A program made the position numbers and the translations under genes. Shown here in pieces: positions 56,036 to 64,000 of a stretch of 64,000 bases of DNA. The number at the start of each line of letters is the position of its first letter. Position 1 is the first letter of the stretch. Source of the DNA: Helicobacter bilis. GTDB lineage: Bacteria; Campylobacterota; Campylobacteria; Campylobacterales; Helicobacteraceae. The notes under the pieces were generated by a model. The model saw only the letters and a program-made list of their open reading frames with translations, did not search any database and had not been told where the DNA came from. The stretch is taken from positions 2,108,001-2,172,000 of the forward strand of contig NZ_CP019645.1 of the NCBI RefSeq assembly GCF_001999985.1. The letters run 5' to 3'.

Positions 56036-58135
56036 TTAGTATGAGTTTTGCTGCTGTTGCAAAAGCTTTTCTGCATAGCTTAGGGCGTGTTTATCTAGCT
56101 TTGAGCCACTTATCATGCGCGCTACTTCTTTTATACGCTCTTTTTTATTTAAAAGCTTTATCGTGCTTGTGCTTTCACTCTCTTTACTCACAAGATAATG
56201 CCTATCACATAATAAAGGCATAAAGGGCTGATGAGAGATAGCAAAGACTTGATAATGCTTTGATAAAAATTGCAAGAGTTTTGCCACGCCCTCGCTTTCT
56301 TCCCCGCTTAGATTTGCATCAATCTCATCAAGGATTAATATCCCCTCGCTATATGTATTGTAACTTGCCGCTACACAAAGCATAGCAAGTCGCATACGAT
56401 TATACTCGCCAGATGATAAAACACTTTTTTGCTTTGAAGCAAGATAGATTTGCAGGGAATCTAGTCCATACTGATAGCATTCAATCCTATTTTGGTCTAT
56501 GCTTACAGATTCTAATCTCAACTCTTTTGCATAGTAATTTAGCTTTTCTACAAATATAGGCAAACAATCTCTTCGCTTTTCATGCAGGGTATTTGCAAGA
56601 TTCTCTAATCTTTTTGTAAGGTTTAAAAACTTTTCTTCAATCTTTGTTTTATCAAACTCAATGCTTTCATACTCTTGCAATTTTTGCTGCTGCATGGCAA
56701 GGTGTTTCAGTGCGTCTTCTTCACTGCCATATCTGCGGATAATATCTGCTAATAGGCTTATCCTCTCAAGTAAAGATTCTATATCTATATCAAGGCTATT
56801 AAACTCATCTAAGCCATTTTCTATATGCCCTCTTGCCTCCATTATATGAGAGAGAAAACTCGCATTATCAATATTTAGCAATTCAAAAGCTTTATATATA
56901 GAATCTAGGCTATCAAGCTCAAGCAAAGCCTTATTGCAAGTCTCCATAACCTTTTCTTTTTTGCTTAATAGCTTTTTATCACTCATAAGCTTTTCATACT
57001 CGCCAATTTGGGGCTGTGCCTTTGTGATTTTATCAATCTCAAATTGTGCGAAATCTTTTAGGTTTTCAATATTTCTTTGCATTTCTTCTAATTCTTGCAA
57101 TTTTATCTTGCATTGCTTATGCTCGATAAAGGTTTGATTATATTCTTGCAAAATCTCATTAAATGTAGAATCTTTTTGCATGGTGATAGAATCTAGTATG
57201 TGAAGCATATAGTCGTTTTCTAGCTCATTGCCATCTTTAATGCTTATGTATTTTATAAAATGGTGTGCTATCTCGCTTAATTTCTTTTTAGAAATCGCTT
57301 GATTATTGATAAAATATCTTGTATTTTGCTTTTTTAGGACGGAGATAACGAGATTATTGCTGGGGGTTTTTTGCTTGGTGGAATCTTTGTTTGCTTGTGT
57401 TGTTGAAGCTTGTTGCTTGTTAGAATCTATTTGCATGTGAATGTCTGTTTGTAGTATAGAATCTTGTTGTGTTGCGGATTCTTTGCTTATCTTAGAATTG
57501 TTGCTTATTTTAGAATCTTTTTGTTTGTTAGGGTTTTTATTTGTTTTAGATTCTGTTTGTATGGCAGAATCTGTTTGTATATCATTGTCTGCCTGTATTG
57601 CCGAAACTCTTTGCTGATTGGAATCTGCTTGTGATGATAAATCTTTATTTGCAGTAGCATCTCGTTGTGTTTTAGATTCTGTCTGTGCTACTAAGTCTTT
57701 CACATTAGAATCTATTTGCACATTAATATCTGTTTGTAACGCAGAGTCTTCATTTGTGCTAGAGACTTGTTGCATTTTAGAATCTTTGTTTGTTTTAGAT
57801 TCTGCTTGCTTATTAGAATCTTCTTGTTGCTTAGAGTCTGCCTGTATTACAGAATCTTTAACATTAGAATCTTTTATATCAAAATCATCTGTGTCAAGAT
57901 CTCCTGCTATACCAAAGTCTTCCAAACAAATGCCAAGCTCTTTCAATCGCAATGTAAGATTTATCTCAACTAATGCTGCATGAGATTCTTTCAACCCAAA
58001 GGCACTAAGCATTGCATGTAAAAACACAGACTTCCCGCTACCACTTACCCCGCTTATAACATTAAAGCCTTTATGCAAATCTAGCTTTATATGTGAAAAT
58101 GCAGGTGATTTATCGATCAAAATACGCGTTATCAT
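56036..58135 (-). CDS. recN: DNA repair protein RecN with a large low-complexity insert
   Basis: SMC-like ATPase for double-strand break repair. Walker A is GVSGSGKSVFLHAM near residue 30; the signature SSGEYNRMRLAML and Walker B ILILDEIDANLSGEE lie in the C-terminal lobe, with coiled coils between. Residues about 84-259 are foreign to RecN: 175 residues of Q, D, S, K, N, T repeats (for example AIQTESKTNKNPNKQKDSK). The conserved sequence resumes at LVISVLKKQNTRYFIN, so the insert sits in a loop of the first lobe. 699 residues against about 524 in H. pylori. Confidence 0.92.
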   Translation of the reverse strand: MITRILIDKSPAFSHIKLDLHKGFNVISGVSGSGKSVFLHAMLSAFGLKESHAALVEINLTLRLKELGICLEDFGIAGDLDTDDFDIKDSNVKDSVIQADSKQQEDSNKQAESKTNKDSKMQQVSSTNEDSALQTDINVQIDSNVKDLVAQTESKTQRDATANKDLSSQADSNQQRVSAIQADNDIQTDSAIQTESKTNKNPNKQKDSKISNNSKISKESATQQDSILQTDIHMQIDSNKQQASTTQANKDSTKQKTPSNNLVISVLKKQNTRYFINNQAISKKKLSEIAHHFIKYISIKDGNELENDYMLHILDSITMQKDSTFNEILQEYNQTFIEHKQCKIKLQELEEMQRNIENLKDFAQFEIDKITKAQPQIGEYEKLMSDKKLLSKKEKVMETCNKALLELDSLDSIYKAFELLNIDNASFLSHIMEARGHIENGLDEFNSLDIDIESLLERISLLADIIRRYGSEEDALKHLAMQQQKLQEYESIEFDKTKIEEKFLNLTKRLENLANTLHEKRRDCLPIFVEKLNYYAKELRLESVSIDQNRIECYQYGLDSLQIYLASKQKSVLSSGEYNRMRLAMLCVAASYNTYSEGILILDEIDANLSGEESEGVAKLLQFLSKHYQVFAISHQPFMPLLCDRHYLVSKESESTSTIKLLNKKERIKEVARMISGSKLDKHALSYAEKLLQQQQNSY
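57359..57886 (-). repeat. In-frame degenerate minisatellite in recN
   Basis: Irregular units of about 24-27 bp, most holding AGATTCT, AGAATCT or a one-base variant; I count 12 exact copies in about 540 bases. Expansion or loss in multiples of three would change only the loop length. Confidence 0.75.
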
Positions 58136-58248
58136 ATAGAATCCATTTTTATTTTTATTATAGCATGTCTATGAGAGTGTGTATATAATGCGTTCTATTT
58201 CCTTGTGTGATTTGGATATATAGCAACTAAAATTACACGCTCACATAA

Positions 58249-58485
58249 AGTATATGCAACGACTTAAATAAATTCAACATAAAAGGCGATGCAAGAGAAT
58301 TATCATTTATGGAATATAATGTGGCTAGATCATTGCTTAAAGGTGGAGATGGATTTAGCAAAAAACAACATAAAAAGGGAAAAAGAAATAATTAAAGCGA
58401 TGAAAAGATTCTAAACGGCACAAAAGATATTTTTACAAGAGATGGTAAAAAGCACAGCTATGCCATACTTAAAACTACATCATAA
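58249..58485 (+). pseudogene. Decayed small gene with one internal stop, perhaps toxin-related
   Basis: One frame reads through about 78 codons with a single TAA at 58393. Before it: ARELSFMEYNVARSLLKGGD, GFSKKQHKKGKRNN; after it: SDEKILNGTKDIFTRDGKKH, SYAILKTTS. The order of a helical NVARSLLKGG block, a basic loop and a SDEKILNGTKDI-type strand recalls nuclease toxin tails of CdiA/phage proteins, but similarity is weak. No start codon or ribosome site is clear. The flanking parts of this 456-bp gap hold nothing else I can name. Confidence 0.35.
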
Positions 58486-58591
58486 TACTAACAAATCTAA
58501 AAGAAACCTATAAGATTTTGGCATGTAAGATCTAGCCCCTTGATATTGGCAACCTATTTTATTGTGTAATAATACTCTCTGATGTCAGATC

Positions 58592-60664
58592 CTAAAATAT
58601 AATATTATCCGCTTCTTTTAGACGCTCTTGTTGTTCTATTTGCTCATAATTAATGCGTGAAGTATCTGTATAGTAGATGATTTCATCGCCAATTCTTTGT
58701 TGATACACGCCACTTGGTGTTCTAAAATTTCTTTGCATACCCGGATTAATCTCTAAGGCTTTTTGCATAAAGTCAGCAAAAACTGGTGCAGAAATATTTC
58801 CCCCATACGCACCACCGCCAATTGGCATATTATCATCTCTACCATACCACACTATTGCTTGCAAATCGGGCGTATAGCCGCAAAACCATACATCTCTAGA
58901 TTGATTTGAAGTTCCAGTTTTTCCTGCAATTTGTAAGCCATTTACTTTAGCACGATAACCCGTGTCTTTTTGCACGGTGTTTCGCAAAATCGATGTAATT
59001 AAAAATGCTTGTTGTGGTGTAGTAACACTCTGCTGCGTGGTTTGAAACAAAATCTCTTTTCCTTGCGGATCTATAATCTTTGCGACTACATAAGGCTTTA
59101 CAATCGTGCCTCCATTTGAAAAAAGACTATATTGCATAGCAGCTTTCATGGGCGATAACGAAAGGCTTCCAAGCACAACGGTTAAATCCTTTGGAAAGTT
59201 TTCAAAACCAAAAGATTCTAATCCTGCATATAACGCATTTTCGGTAATCTTTAACGCGGTATCAATGACAGGGATATTTAATGACTTTTCAAGTGCAGTC
59301 TGCATAGTAACAGGTCCTAAAAATTTACGCGTGTCATTATTTGGTTGCCATAGCTTAGAGCCACCGCCAAACCTTTTTGGAGAATCGATGACAATCTCAG
59401 CAGGTGAATAACCTTTATCAAACGCAAGTTGATATACAAAAGGCTTCATGGTGCTACCAAACTGCCTATTTGTTTGGGTGGCACGATTGAATGAACTTTT
59501 ATTATGATTTATGCCGCCAACCATTGCTAAAACTTCGCCTGTGTGTGGATTTGTAACGACAATTGCTCCATTTAGCGTTGTGGCACTTTGTTCCTTTAGC
59601 TCATCTATGTCAGAATCTGTTAGTTTTGGTTTTTTTTGCCAGCTTCTTACATTCTGCTCTCGCTCTATGATTCTGTATTGAATATTTTCATATCCTTTGA
59701 GCAGGGCTTCTCGTGCAGCCTCTTGATAGTCAAGATCGATGGTTAGATAGATCTTGTATCCACCCGATTTTAAATCCTTAATATCAGCCAACTCACGCAA
59801 CGCTTCATCAACTACATAGGGGGCTTTATTCTGCGTTAGTGTTTGATTATATACTTTTGGGACTTCTTTTACTGCTTGATGAAATTCAGCTTGTGAGATC
59901 CAACCAAGCTCATACATACGCTTGAGTATGGCATTTGCACGATTAAGTGAGTTCTTTAAATGCTTTGTCGGATCATATTTTACTGGAGATTTTGGTAAGC
60001 CAACAAGCATTGCAATCTCTTTTAGCGTTAGCTCATTAAGACTCTTTTTAAAATAGCCAAGTGCCGCAGTCTTTATACCATAGTATCCATGCCCTAAAAA
60101 GATATAATTAAGATATCTTTCTAATATCTCTTCCTTAGTTAATACCTGCTCGGCACGAATAGATAGCAAAAACTCTTTTAGCTTTCTATCTAGCGTTCTA
60201 TCGCTTGTTAAAAGCATATTTTTAACAAGCTGCTGAGTGAGTGTGCTGCCCCCCTCCATGTAGCGCATATTTACCACATTTTTAAAAACAGCACGCATAA
60301 TCGCATCAAAATTCACACCATCATGCTCAAAAAACATAGTATCTTCAACCGCTAGTAATGCTTCTATAATGCGACCGGGTATCTCATCATATTTCACATA
60401 GAATCTATACTCTTCATCAAAGAGATTAGCGACTAAACGACCTTTAGAATCAAATACTTGCGTAACTTCATTTGGATGATAGTCAATCATCGCATGTACT
60501 TGTGGCGATAACTCTTTGTAAAGCTGGTATCCATAATAGCCCACTACACACATTATAACCGCAGATAATGCGAGAAAAACATAAAAAAATATGCTAAAAA
60601 CTCTAAAAACACCCTTAGTTTTTTTCGGCGTTTCATATATGTCATCAAGCTGTGCTGCTGCCAT
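58592..60664 (-). CDS. pbp1A: Penicillin-binding protein 1A (bifunctional transglycosylase/transpeptidase)
   Basis: Class A PBP that polymerises and crosslinks peptidoglycan. After a membrane helix (about 26-48) come glycosyltransferase motifs EDTMFFEHDGVNFDAIMRA and GGSTLTQQLVKN, then transpeptidase motifs STMK (catalytic serine in FGSTMKPFVYQ), SLN in EKSLNIPVI, and KTGTS in AGKTGTSNQSRDVWF. Start at ATG 60664 follows AGGGATA; the ATG 15 bases upstream has no better site. 690 residues. Monocistronic by spacing. Confidence 0.95.
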   Translation of the reverse strand: MAAAQLDDIYETPKKTKGVFRVFSIFFYVFLALSAVIMCVVGYYGYQLYKELSPQVHAMIDYHPNEVTQVFDSKGRLVANLFDEEYRFYVKYDEIPGRIIEALLAVEDTMFFEHDGVNFDAIMRAVFKNVVNMRYMEGGSTLTQQLVKNMLLTSDRTLDRKLKEFLLSIRAEQVLTKEEILERYLNYIFLGHGYYGIKTAALGYFKKSLNELTLKEIAMLVGLPKSPVKYDPTKHLKNSLNRANAILKRMYELGWISQAEFHQAVKEVPKVYNQTLTQNKAPYVVDEALRELADIKDLKSGGYKIYLTIDLDYQEAAREALLKGYENIQYRIIEREQNVRSWQKKPKLTDSDIDELKEQSATTLNGAIVVTNPHTGEVLAMVGGINHNKSSFNRATQTNRQFGSTMKPFVYQLAFDKGYSPAEIVIDSPKRFGGGSKLWQPNNDTRKFLGPVTMQTALEKSLNIPVIDTALKITENALYAGLESFGFENFPKDLTVVLGSLSLSPMKAAMQYSLFSNGGTIVKPYVVAKIIDPQGKEILFQTTQQSVTTPQQAFLITSILRNTVQKDTGYRAKVNGLQIAGKTGTSNQSRDVWFCGYTPDLQAIVWYGRDDNMPIGGGAYGGNISAPVFADFMQKALEINPGMQRNFRTPSGVYQQRIGDEIIYYTDTSRINYEQIEQQERLKEADNIIF

Positions 60665-61033
60665 TATCCCTAATCCCAAATATTTTTAGATTCTAAAATA
60701 CCATTCCGACGGCAAAAAACATAATGAAAATATTTTTACATTACTTGCTATCATGTAAAAAATCCTAGCATATTCTTACATTCTAAGCATGCTATTTAGA
60801 ATCATCGCCATAGCTAAAAAGGTCCAATATATACTAAAGACAATACGTTGTCTATCTTTATCTTAGAATCTAAATAAACTTTCTCTACAAACTCCATTTA
60901 TTGCCAAACAGAAGTCAAAGTAAAAGCTAACTGCCTAGAATCTAAAGTAATATAAAGAGATTCTTAAACATACTCATAAACTCTTGTTGCATGTCTAAAA
61001 ATTGCTTACAATGTAAAAACCTAACAATAGAAA
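60665..61033. other. Intergenic, nothing recognised
   Basis: AT-rich spacer of about 370 bp with repeated AGAATCT-type words (for example near 60865 and 60938). It may carry the PBP1A promoter on the minus strand. No coding frame or RNA gene recognised. Confidence 0.4.
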
Positions 61034-61225
61034 TTATTTACTCTTTTTCTTTAAAGTTCGCAATGTTGAAGCTGCAACTTTAATGCGGATAGAAGTGCCA
61101 TCTTCAAGCTTCAAACGCATACTTCTAAGGTTTGGGAGACTTCTTTTTTTAGTCTTATTATTCGCATGGCTCACATTGCAACCAACCATAACGCCTTTTC
61201 CAGTAATATCACATCTTCGTGCCAT
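61034..61225 (-). CDS. rpmB: 50S ribosomal protein L28
   Basis: 63 residues starting [20 protein letters not shown], with the family blocks [13 protein letters not shown] and [15 protein letters not shown]. The short form has a single cysteine in the former zinc-ribbon region and so is not a full zinc-binding type. AAGGATAT precedes the ATG. Expected in the large subunit near the E site. Confidence 0.97.
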   Translation of the reverse strand: MARRCDITGKGVMVGCNVSHANNKTKKRSLPNLRSMRLKLEDGTSIRIKVAASTLRTLKKKSK

Positions 61226-61291
61226 AAAATATCCTTGTTATTAAAAATAAGGCTTTGATTGTATCTTATAAAGACTTATATACGGCTTAAA

Positions 61292-61807
61292 TTATGCGCT
61301 TTTCTTACTCTTTTTTAACTCTTTTTCAAATTTCTTTCGTTTTAGTAAAGGTAGTTTATCTACAAATAAGATTCCATTTAAATGATCCATTTCATGCTGC
61401 AAGGCAACTGCCATAAAGTCATTAAATATATTTTCATGCGTAACACCAAATCTATCTTGATATTTGACTTTTATTTGACTAAAACGACTGACTTCTTCAT
61501 AGAATCCGGGCACAGATAAACAGCCCTCATTCCATAGAATTTCACCTTCAGCATGTAAAATAACAGGATTAATAATCTCAAGCAAATCCTCTTTATACTG
61601 CGTATTATCCTCTTCTCTTGGTATATTAATAATTAGCACCCGCAGGGGCTTTGCTACTTGTATCGCGGCTAATCCCACGCCATTATGCTCCATCATAGTC
61701 TCATACATAGAATCTAAAAATTCATGCAATGCGTTATCAAAAACTTGAACTTCTTTTGAAATCGTGCGTAATATTTTATTTGGATAATGAATGACTTCTA
61801 AAACCAT
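61292..61807 (-). CDS. def: Peptide deformylase
   Basis: Removes the N-formyl group from new proteins. Motif 1 [16 protein letters not shown], motif 2 EGCLSVPGF with the metal-binding cysteine, and motif 3 [14 protein letters not shown] with the HExxH-type site are all present. I place the start at ATG 61807 (171 residues) behind GGAGT; the frame stays open further upstream to 61981 but that part would overlap the divergent tatD and lacks family sequence. C-terminus is lysine-rich. Confidence 0.95.
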   Translation of the reverse strand: MVLEVIHYPNKILRTISKEVQVFDNALHEFLDSMYETMMEHNGVGLAAIQVAKPLRVLIINIPREEDNTQYKEDLLEIINPVILHAEGEILWNEGCLSVPGFYEEVSRFSQIKVKYQDRFGVTHENIFNDFMAVALQHEMDHLNGILFVDKLPLLKRKKFEKELKKSKKSA

Positions 61808-61902
61808 AAAAATACTCCAAATGCAAACTAAAAACAACATTTTATCCAAAAATAGCTTACAAGTAAATGTAAAAATAGATTCAATATGTAACTTTTGGTA
61901 GC

Positions 61903-61908
61903 TATAAT
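61903..61908 (+). promoter_or_regulatory. Candidate -10 box of tatD
   Basis: TATAAT 29 bases upstream of the tatD ATG, in the divergent def-tatD spacer, followed by a GGAGTAA ribosome site. Confidence 0.5.
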
Positions 61909-61937
61909 ATCGCTTTATTTTTACAACTGGAGTAATT

Positions 61938-62756
61938 ATGATTGATACGCATATCCATCTTGATTCTAAAGATTTTAGCAATGATTTAGCCCAAGTGCTA
62001 GAGAGAGCAAAAATAAATAATATAGAATCTTTTATAATACCCGCTGCCTCCTTTCATACGCTAAAGGACGCACAAAGCATTGCAAATACGCATGAAAATA
62101 TCTATTATGCAGTGGGAATCCACCCCTGCCACGCTGATGAAATGTATCTAGACACCACAAGTAAAACCTTAAATAATCATGTGCTAGAATCCTTGCAAGA
62201 TTCCATAAATTCGCCAAAATGCAAAGCCATTGGGGAATGCGGACTTGACTTTTATCACATTGAAAAAGATGATACAAACGCAATCGATATGCAAATACAA
62301 GTTTTTCATACACAAATAGAATGGGCGATAAAATATAATTTGCCCTTAATCTTGCATGTAAGAGATTCTAAAGATAGTTATGAAGCAAGCAAGGAGGTCG
62401 CTAAGATTCTAACGCATTATATACAAAGGGGCGATAAGATTCGCGGTGTGTTTCATTGTTACAACGCATGTGAAGAGTTGCTTAATTTTAGAGAATCTTT
62501 TTACTATGGGATAGGGGGCATTATCACTTTTAAAAATGCACATGACCTGCTTTCTGTAACGCCAAAGATTCCACTATCAAAAATAGTGTTAGAAACTGAT
62601 GCCCCATATCTTGCCCCCACACCACACAGAGGAAAAAGAAATGAGTCAAGCTTTCTCATACATATCGCAGAAAAGCTTAGTGAAGTCCTAAATACCACCA
62701 CCAATGAGATTATAAGACAAACTACAAGTAATGCGAAAATGCTGTTTGGAATCTAG
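61938..62756 (+). CDS. tatD: TatD family metal-dependent deoxyribonuclease
   Basis: TIM-barrel hydrolase of the TatD group. Metal ligands are seen in [10 protein letters not shown] (HxH), [10 protein letters not shown] (glutamate), LILHVRDSK and GVFHCYNAC (histidines) and [10 protein letters not shown] (aspartate). 272 residues, normal length. The ATG follows GGAGTAATT. It converges with the unknown gene at 62833. Confidence 0.93.
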   Translation: MIDTHIHLDSKDFSNDLAQVLERAKINNIESFIIPAASFHTLKDAQSIANTHENIYYAVGIHPCHADEMYLDTTSKTLNNHVLESLQDSINSPKCKAIGECGLDFYHIEKDDTNAIDMQIQVFHTQIEWAIKYNLPLILHVRDSKDSYEASKEVAKILTHYIQRGDKIRGVFHCYNACEELLNFRESFYYGIGGIITFKNAHDLLSVTPKIPLSKIVLETDAPYLAPTPHRGKRNESSFLIHIAEKLSEVLNTTTNEIIRQTTSNAKMLFGI

Positions 62757-62832
62757 CCATACAGAAAGCACCTTTAATCTAGCATTAATCAAAAGCAAAC
62801 TCTAGAATCCAAGCTCAATGCTACACAGCATT

Positions 62833-63546
62833 TCATTCCACATATTTATCAAATTTATCTATCGTGTTTTCTAAGTATTGTATAAAATCTTTTTCTTTTG
62901 GCATGTCTTTATGGGCTTTTATTGTGGATAGCTTGATACATAAAGCAGCACTTGTATCCTTTGCTTGTGCTATTTTTGCTATAAGAACATTACTGTTTTC
63001 TAGGATTTCTTTCTGGGCTTGTGGTTGTAATCCTGTGAAAAGATTCAAAAAAGGTTGCACGAAGTTAGATAATGCCTGCATACTTGTCTGCGTGTGTGAA
63101 TCTAGCGTTTCAATCATATTTAATGTCATGCTATATGATCTCTCGCCTTTAGTAAAACACTCATTTGTAAGCCTTATGCAATCTTCAATTAACTTTTTAG
63201 TTTCATTATGCGTTACTTCTGCTTCTGCTAACATTTTTTCTAAAACATTAGCGTTTGGCTTATTTTTATCTAAAAAGCTATTTTGATAAGTATTGCTAGT
63301 GTTAATATTTATTGTCCTATTTTCCCGCCTTTTATACAGCTTTTTACGCTCTTCTCTATCATTATTAATACGCATTTCACCATTAAAAAAAGTAATGCCA
63401 TGCTGCTTTAATAGCGACAAAGCGTGGTTTGCTATGGGAATGTTATTTAAATGATTATAGTATGCGCTACGGATTACATCTTTTTCATAAAAGTTTATAG
63501 CAAGTGCATCGATTTTTGCGATATTTTGTTTAAATTGCTCATGCAT
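62833..63546 (-). CDS. Predicted helical cytoplasmic protein, unknown
   Basis: 237 residues, not recognised. Almost wholly helical by composition, with a basic centre (DREERKKLYKRRENRTINI) and long amphipathic stretches (VLEKMLAEAEVTHNETKKLI, SMTLNMIETLDSHTQTSMQA). No signal peptide or membrane helix. It lies 26 bases after ispA on the same strand and is probably in its transcript. Confidence 0.6.
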   Translation of the reverse strand: MHEQFKQNIAKIDALAINFYEKDVIRSAYYNHLNNIPIANHALSLLKQHGITFFNGEMRINNDREERKKLYKRRENRTININTSNTYQNSFLDKNKPNANVLEKMLAEAEVTHNETKKLIEDCIRLTNECFTKGERSYSMTLNMIETLDSHTQTSMQALSNFVQPFLNLFTGLQPQAQKEILENSNVLIAKIAQAKDTSAALCIKLSTIKAHKDMPKEKDFIQYLENTIDKFDKYVE

Positions 63547-63572
63547 TTCACGCCCTTTTTTATGGCTAAGTT

Positions 63573-64000
63573 TTAATCAAGCGGCTTTAGATAAGATTCT
63601 AAAAGCTCATTTAAATTTGCATACAATCTATCATAGCCTAATGTTTGCAACTTTTCTAAATCTTTTTGCAATAAATCGCCATGTTCTTTCAAGGCGTTTT
63701 TTGCCCCATTTAGCCCCATAAGATTCACATAGCTATTCTTATTGGTATCATTATTTGCGGTTTTGCCTGATATGCTTTCATCTTGTATAGAATCTATAAT
63801 GTCATCTCGTATTTGAAAATAAAGTCCCAAAACTAGCCCAAAATCATAGAGAAATTTTTGCATATCAAGCGATAAATTCGCAATAATTGCCCCCATCTTT
63901 AGACTTGCAGCGATGAGTTTAGCAGTTTTATGTGTATGTATGAATTGCAATTTATCAAGCGGCAGGGTCGTATGCTCGAAATAACAATCAAGGGCTTGAC
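63573..64000 (-). CDS. ispA: Polyprenyl (farnesyl/geranyl-type) diphosphate synthase, 5' part beyond window
   Basis: C-terminal part of a prenyl diphosphate synthase. LPLDKLQFIHTHKTAKLIAA matches the block before the second aspartate-rich motif, and YFQIRDDIIDSI is that motif (QxxDDxxD). Product chain length cannot be read without the first DDxxD motif, which lies outside. The frame is open to the window edge. Confidence 0.85.
   Translation of the reverse strand, partial: QALDCYFEHTTLPLDKLQFIHTHKTAKLIAASLKMGAIIANLSLDMQKFLYDFGLVLGLYFQIRDDIIDSIQDESISGKTANNDTNKNSYVNLMGLNGAKNALKEHGDLLQKDLEKLQTLGYDRLYANLNELLESYLKPLD

Noticed and set aside
57359..57886. Possible CRISPR array because of regularly spaced repeats
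   Set aside because: Units are irregular, 24-27 bp without distinct spacers, and the whole run is in frame with RecN.
61808..61981. 58-residue N-terminal extension of peptide deformylase
   Set aside because: It overlaps the divergent tatD start, lacks family sequence, and the ATG at 61807 has a ribosome site and the conserved [10 protein letters not shown] start.

Overview
The window looks like a chromosome segment of a Helicobacter-like member of the Campylobacterota, probably an enterohepatic or animal-associated species rather than H. pylori. Support: AT-rich DNA; hydABCD uptake hydrogenase; MqnD of the futalosine menaquinone route; CheV; a serS-pflB pair and a cysS-murJ-FapA cluster matching orders I recall from Campylobacter jejuni and H. 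pylori; Helicobacter cysteine-rich (Hcp) repeats; homopolymeric phase-variation tracts. The species cannot be read from the sequence.

Layout. 1-4.4 kb: M23 peptidase (5' cut by the window edge), then a surface-glycan operon (GT2, fucosyltransferase-like GT11 with a C13 tract, DegT-type aminotransferase). 4.4-12.5 kb: MotE-like periplasmic protein, CheV, SerS, PflB, MsrB, a degenerate TrpC-like protein and a cyclophilin. 12.6-14.5 kb: three exported or membrane proteins (degenerate trypsin-like, PP0621-like, Hcp-like). 14.6-19.0 kb: hydABCD. 19.6-23.4 kb: accessory stretch with a repeat lipoprotein, a DUF268 protein with a G13 tract, a decayed spacer, a small coiled-coil protein, a pseudopilin-like protein and a Cys-rich exported protein. 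23.5-34 kb: LpxK, DctA, MqnD, HisB-KdsC, MutS2, an ABC-2 permease and FolB. 34.2-46.5 kb: beta-barrel protein behind a T13 promoter tract, chemoreceptor, LprI-like protein, CysS, MurJ, FapA, a SIMPL-like protein and a porin. 47.1-52.6 kb: a 5.2-kb orphan 'polyvalent' gene with ADP-ribosyltransferase and nuclease-like domains, 5'-truncated and frameshifted. 52.6-64 kb: FlgD, beta-barrel protein, CysE, RecN, a small decayed gene, PBP1A, L28, Def, TatD, an unknown protein and IspA (5' part beyond the window).

Themes. (1) Three 13-base homopolymers (C13, G13, T13) sit where length changes would alter a glycosyltransferase tail, switch a DUF268 protein, and change promoter spacing of an outer-membrane protein. 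(2) Housekeeping proteins LpxK, RecN, MurJ and FlgD carry large in-frame low-complexity insertions or extensions, several built on AGATTCT/AGAATCT or on small palindromic elements. (3) AGAATCT/AGATTCT is strongly over-represented in and between genes but sparser in the polyvalent gene, which fits a foreign origin. (4) The polyvalent gene is the best candidate for an unusual system: a toxin-domain protein of phage or conjugative-element type stranded between a porin gene and flgD.

All functional calls come from motif recognition by eye. No database search was run.
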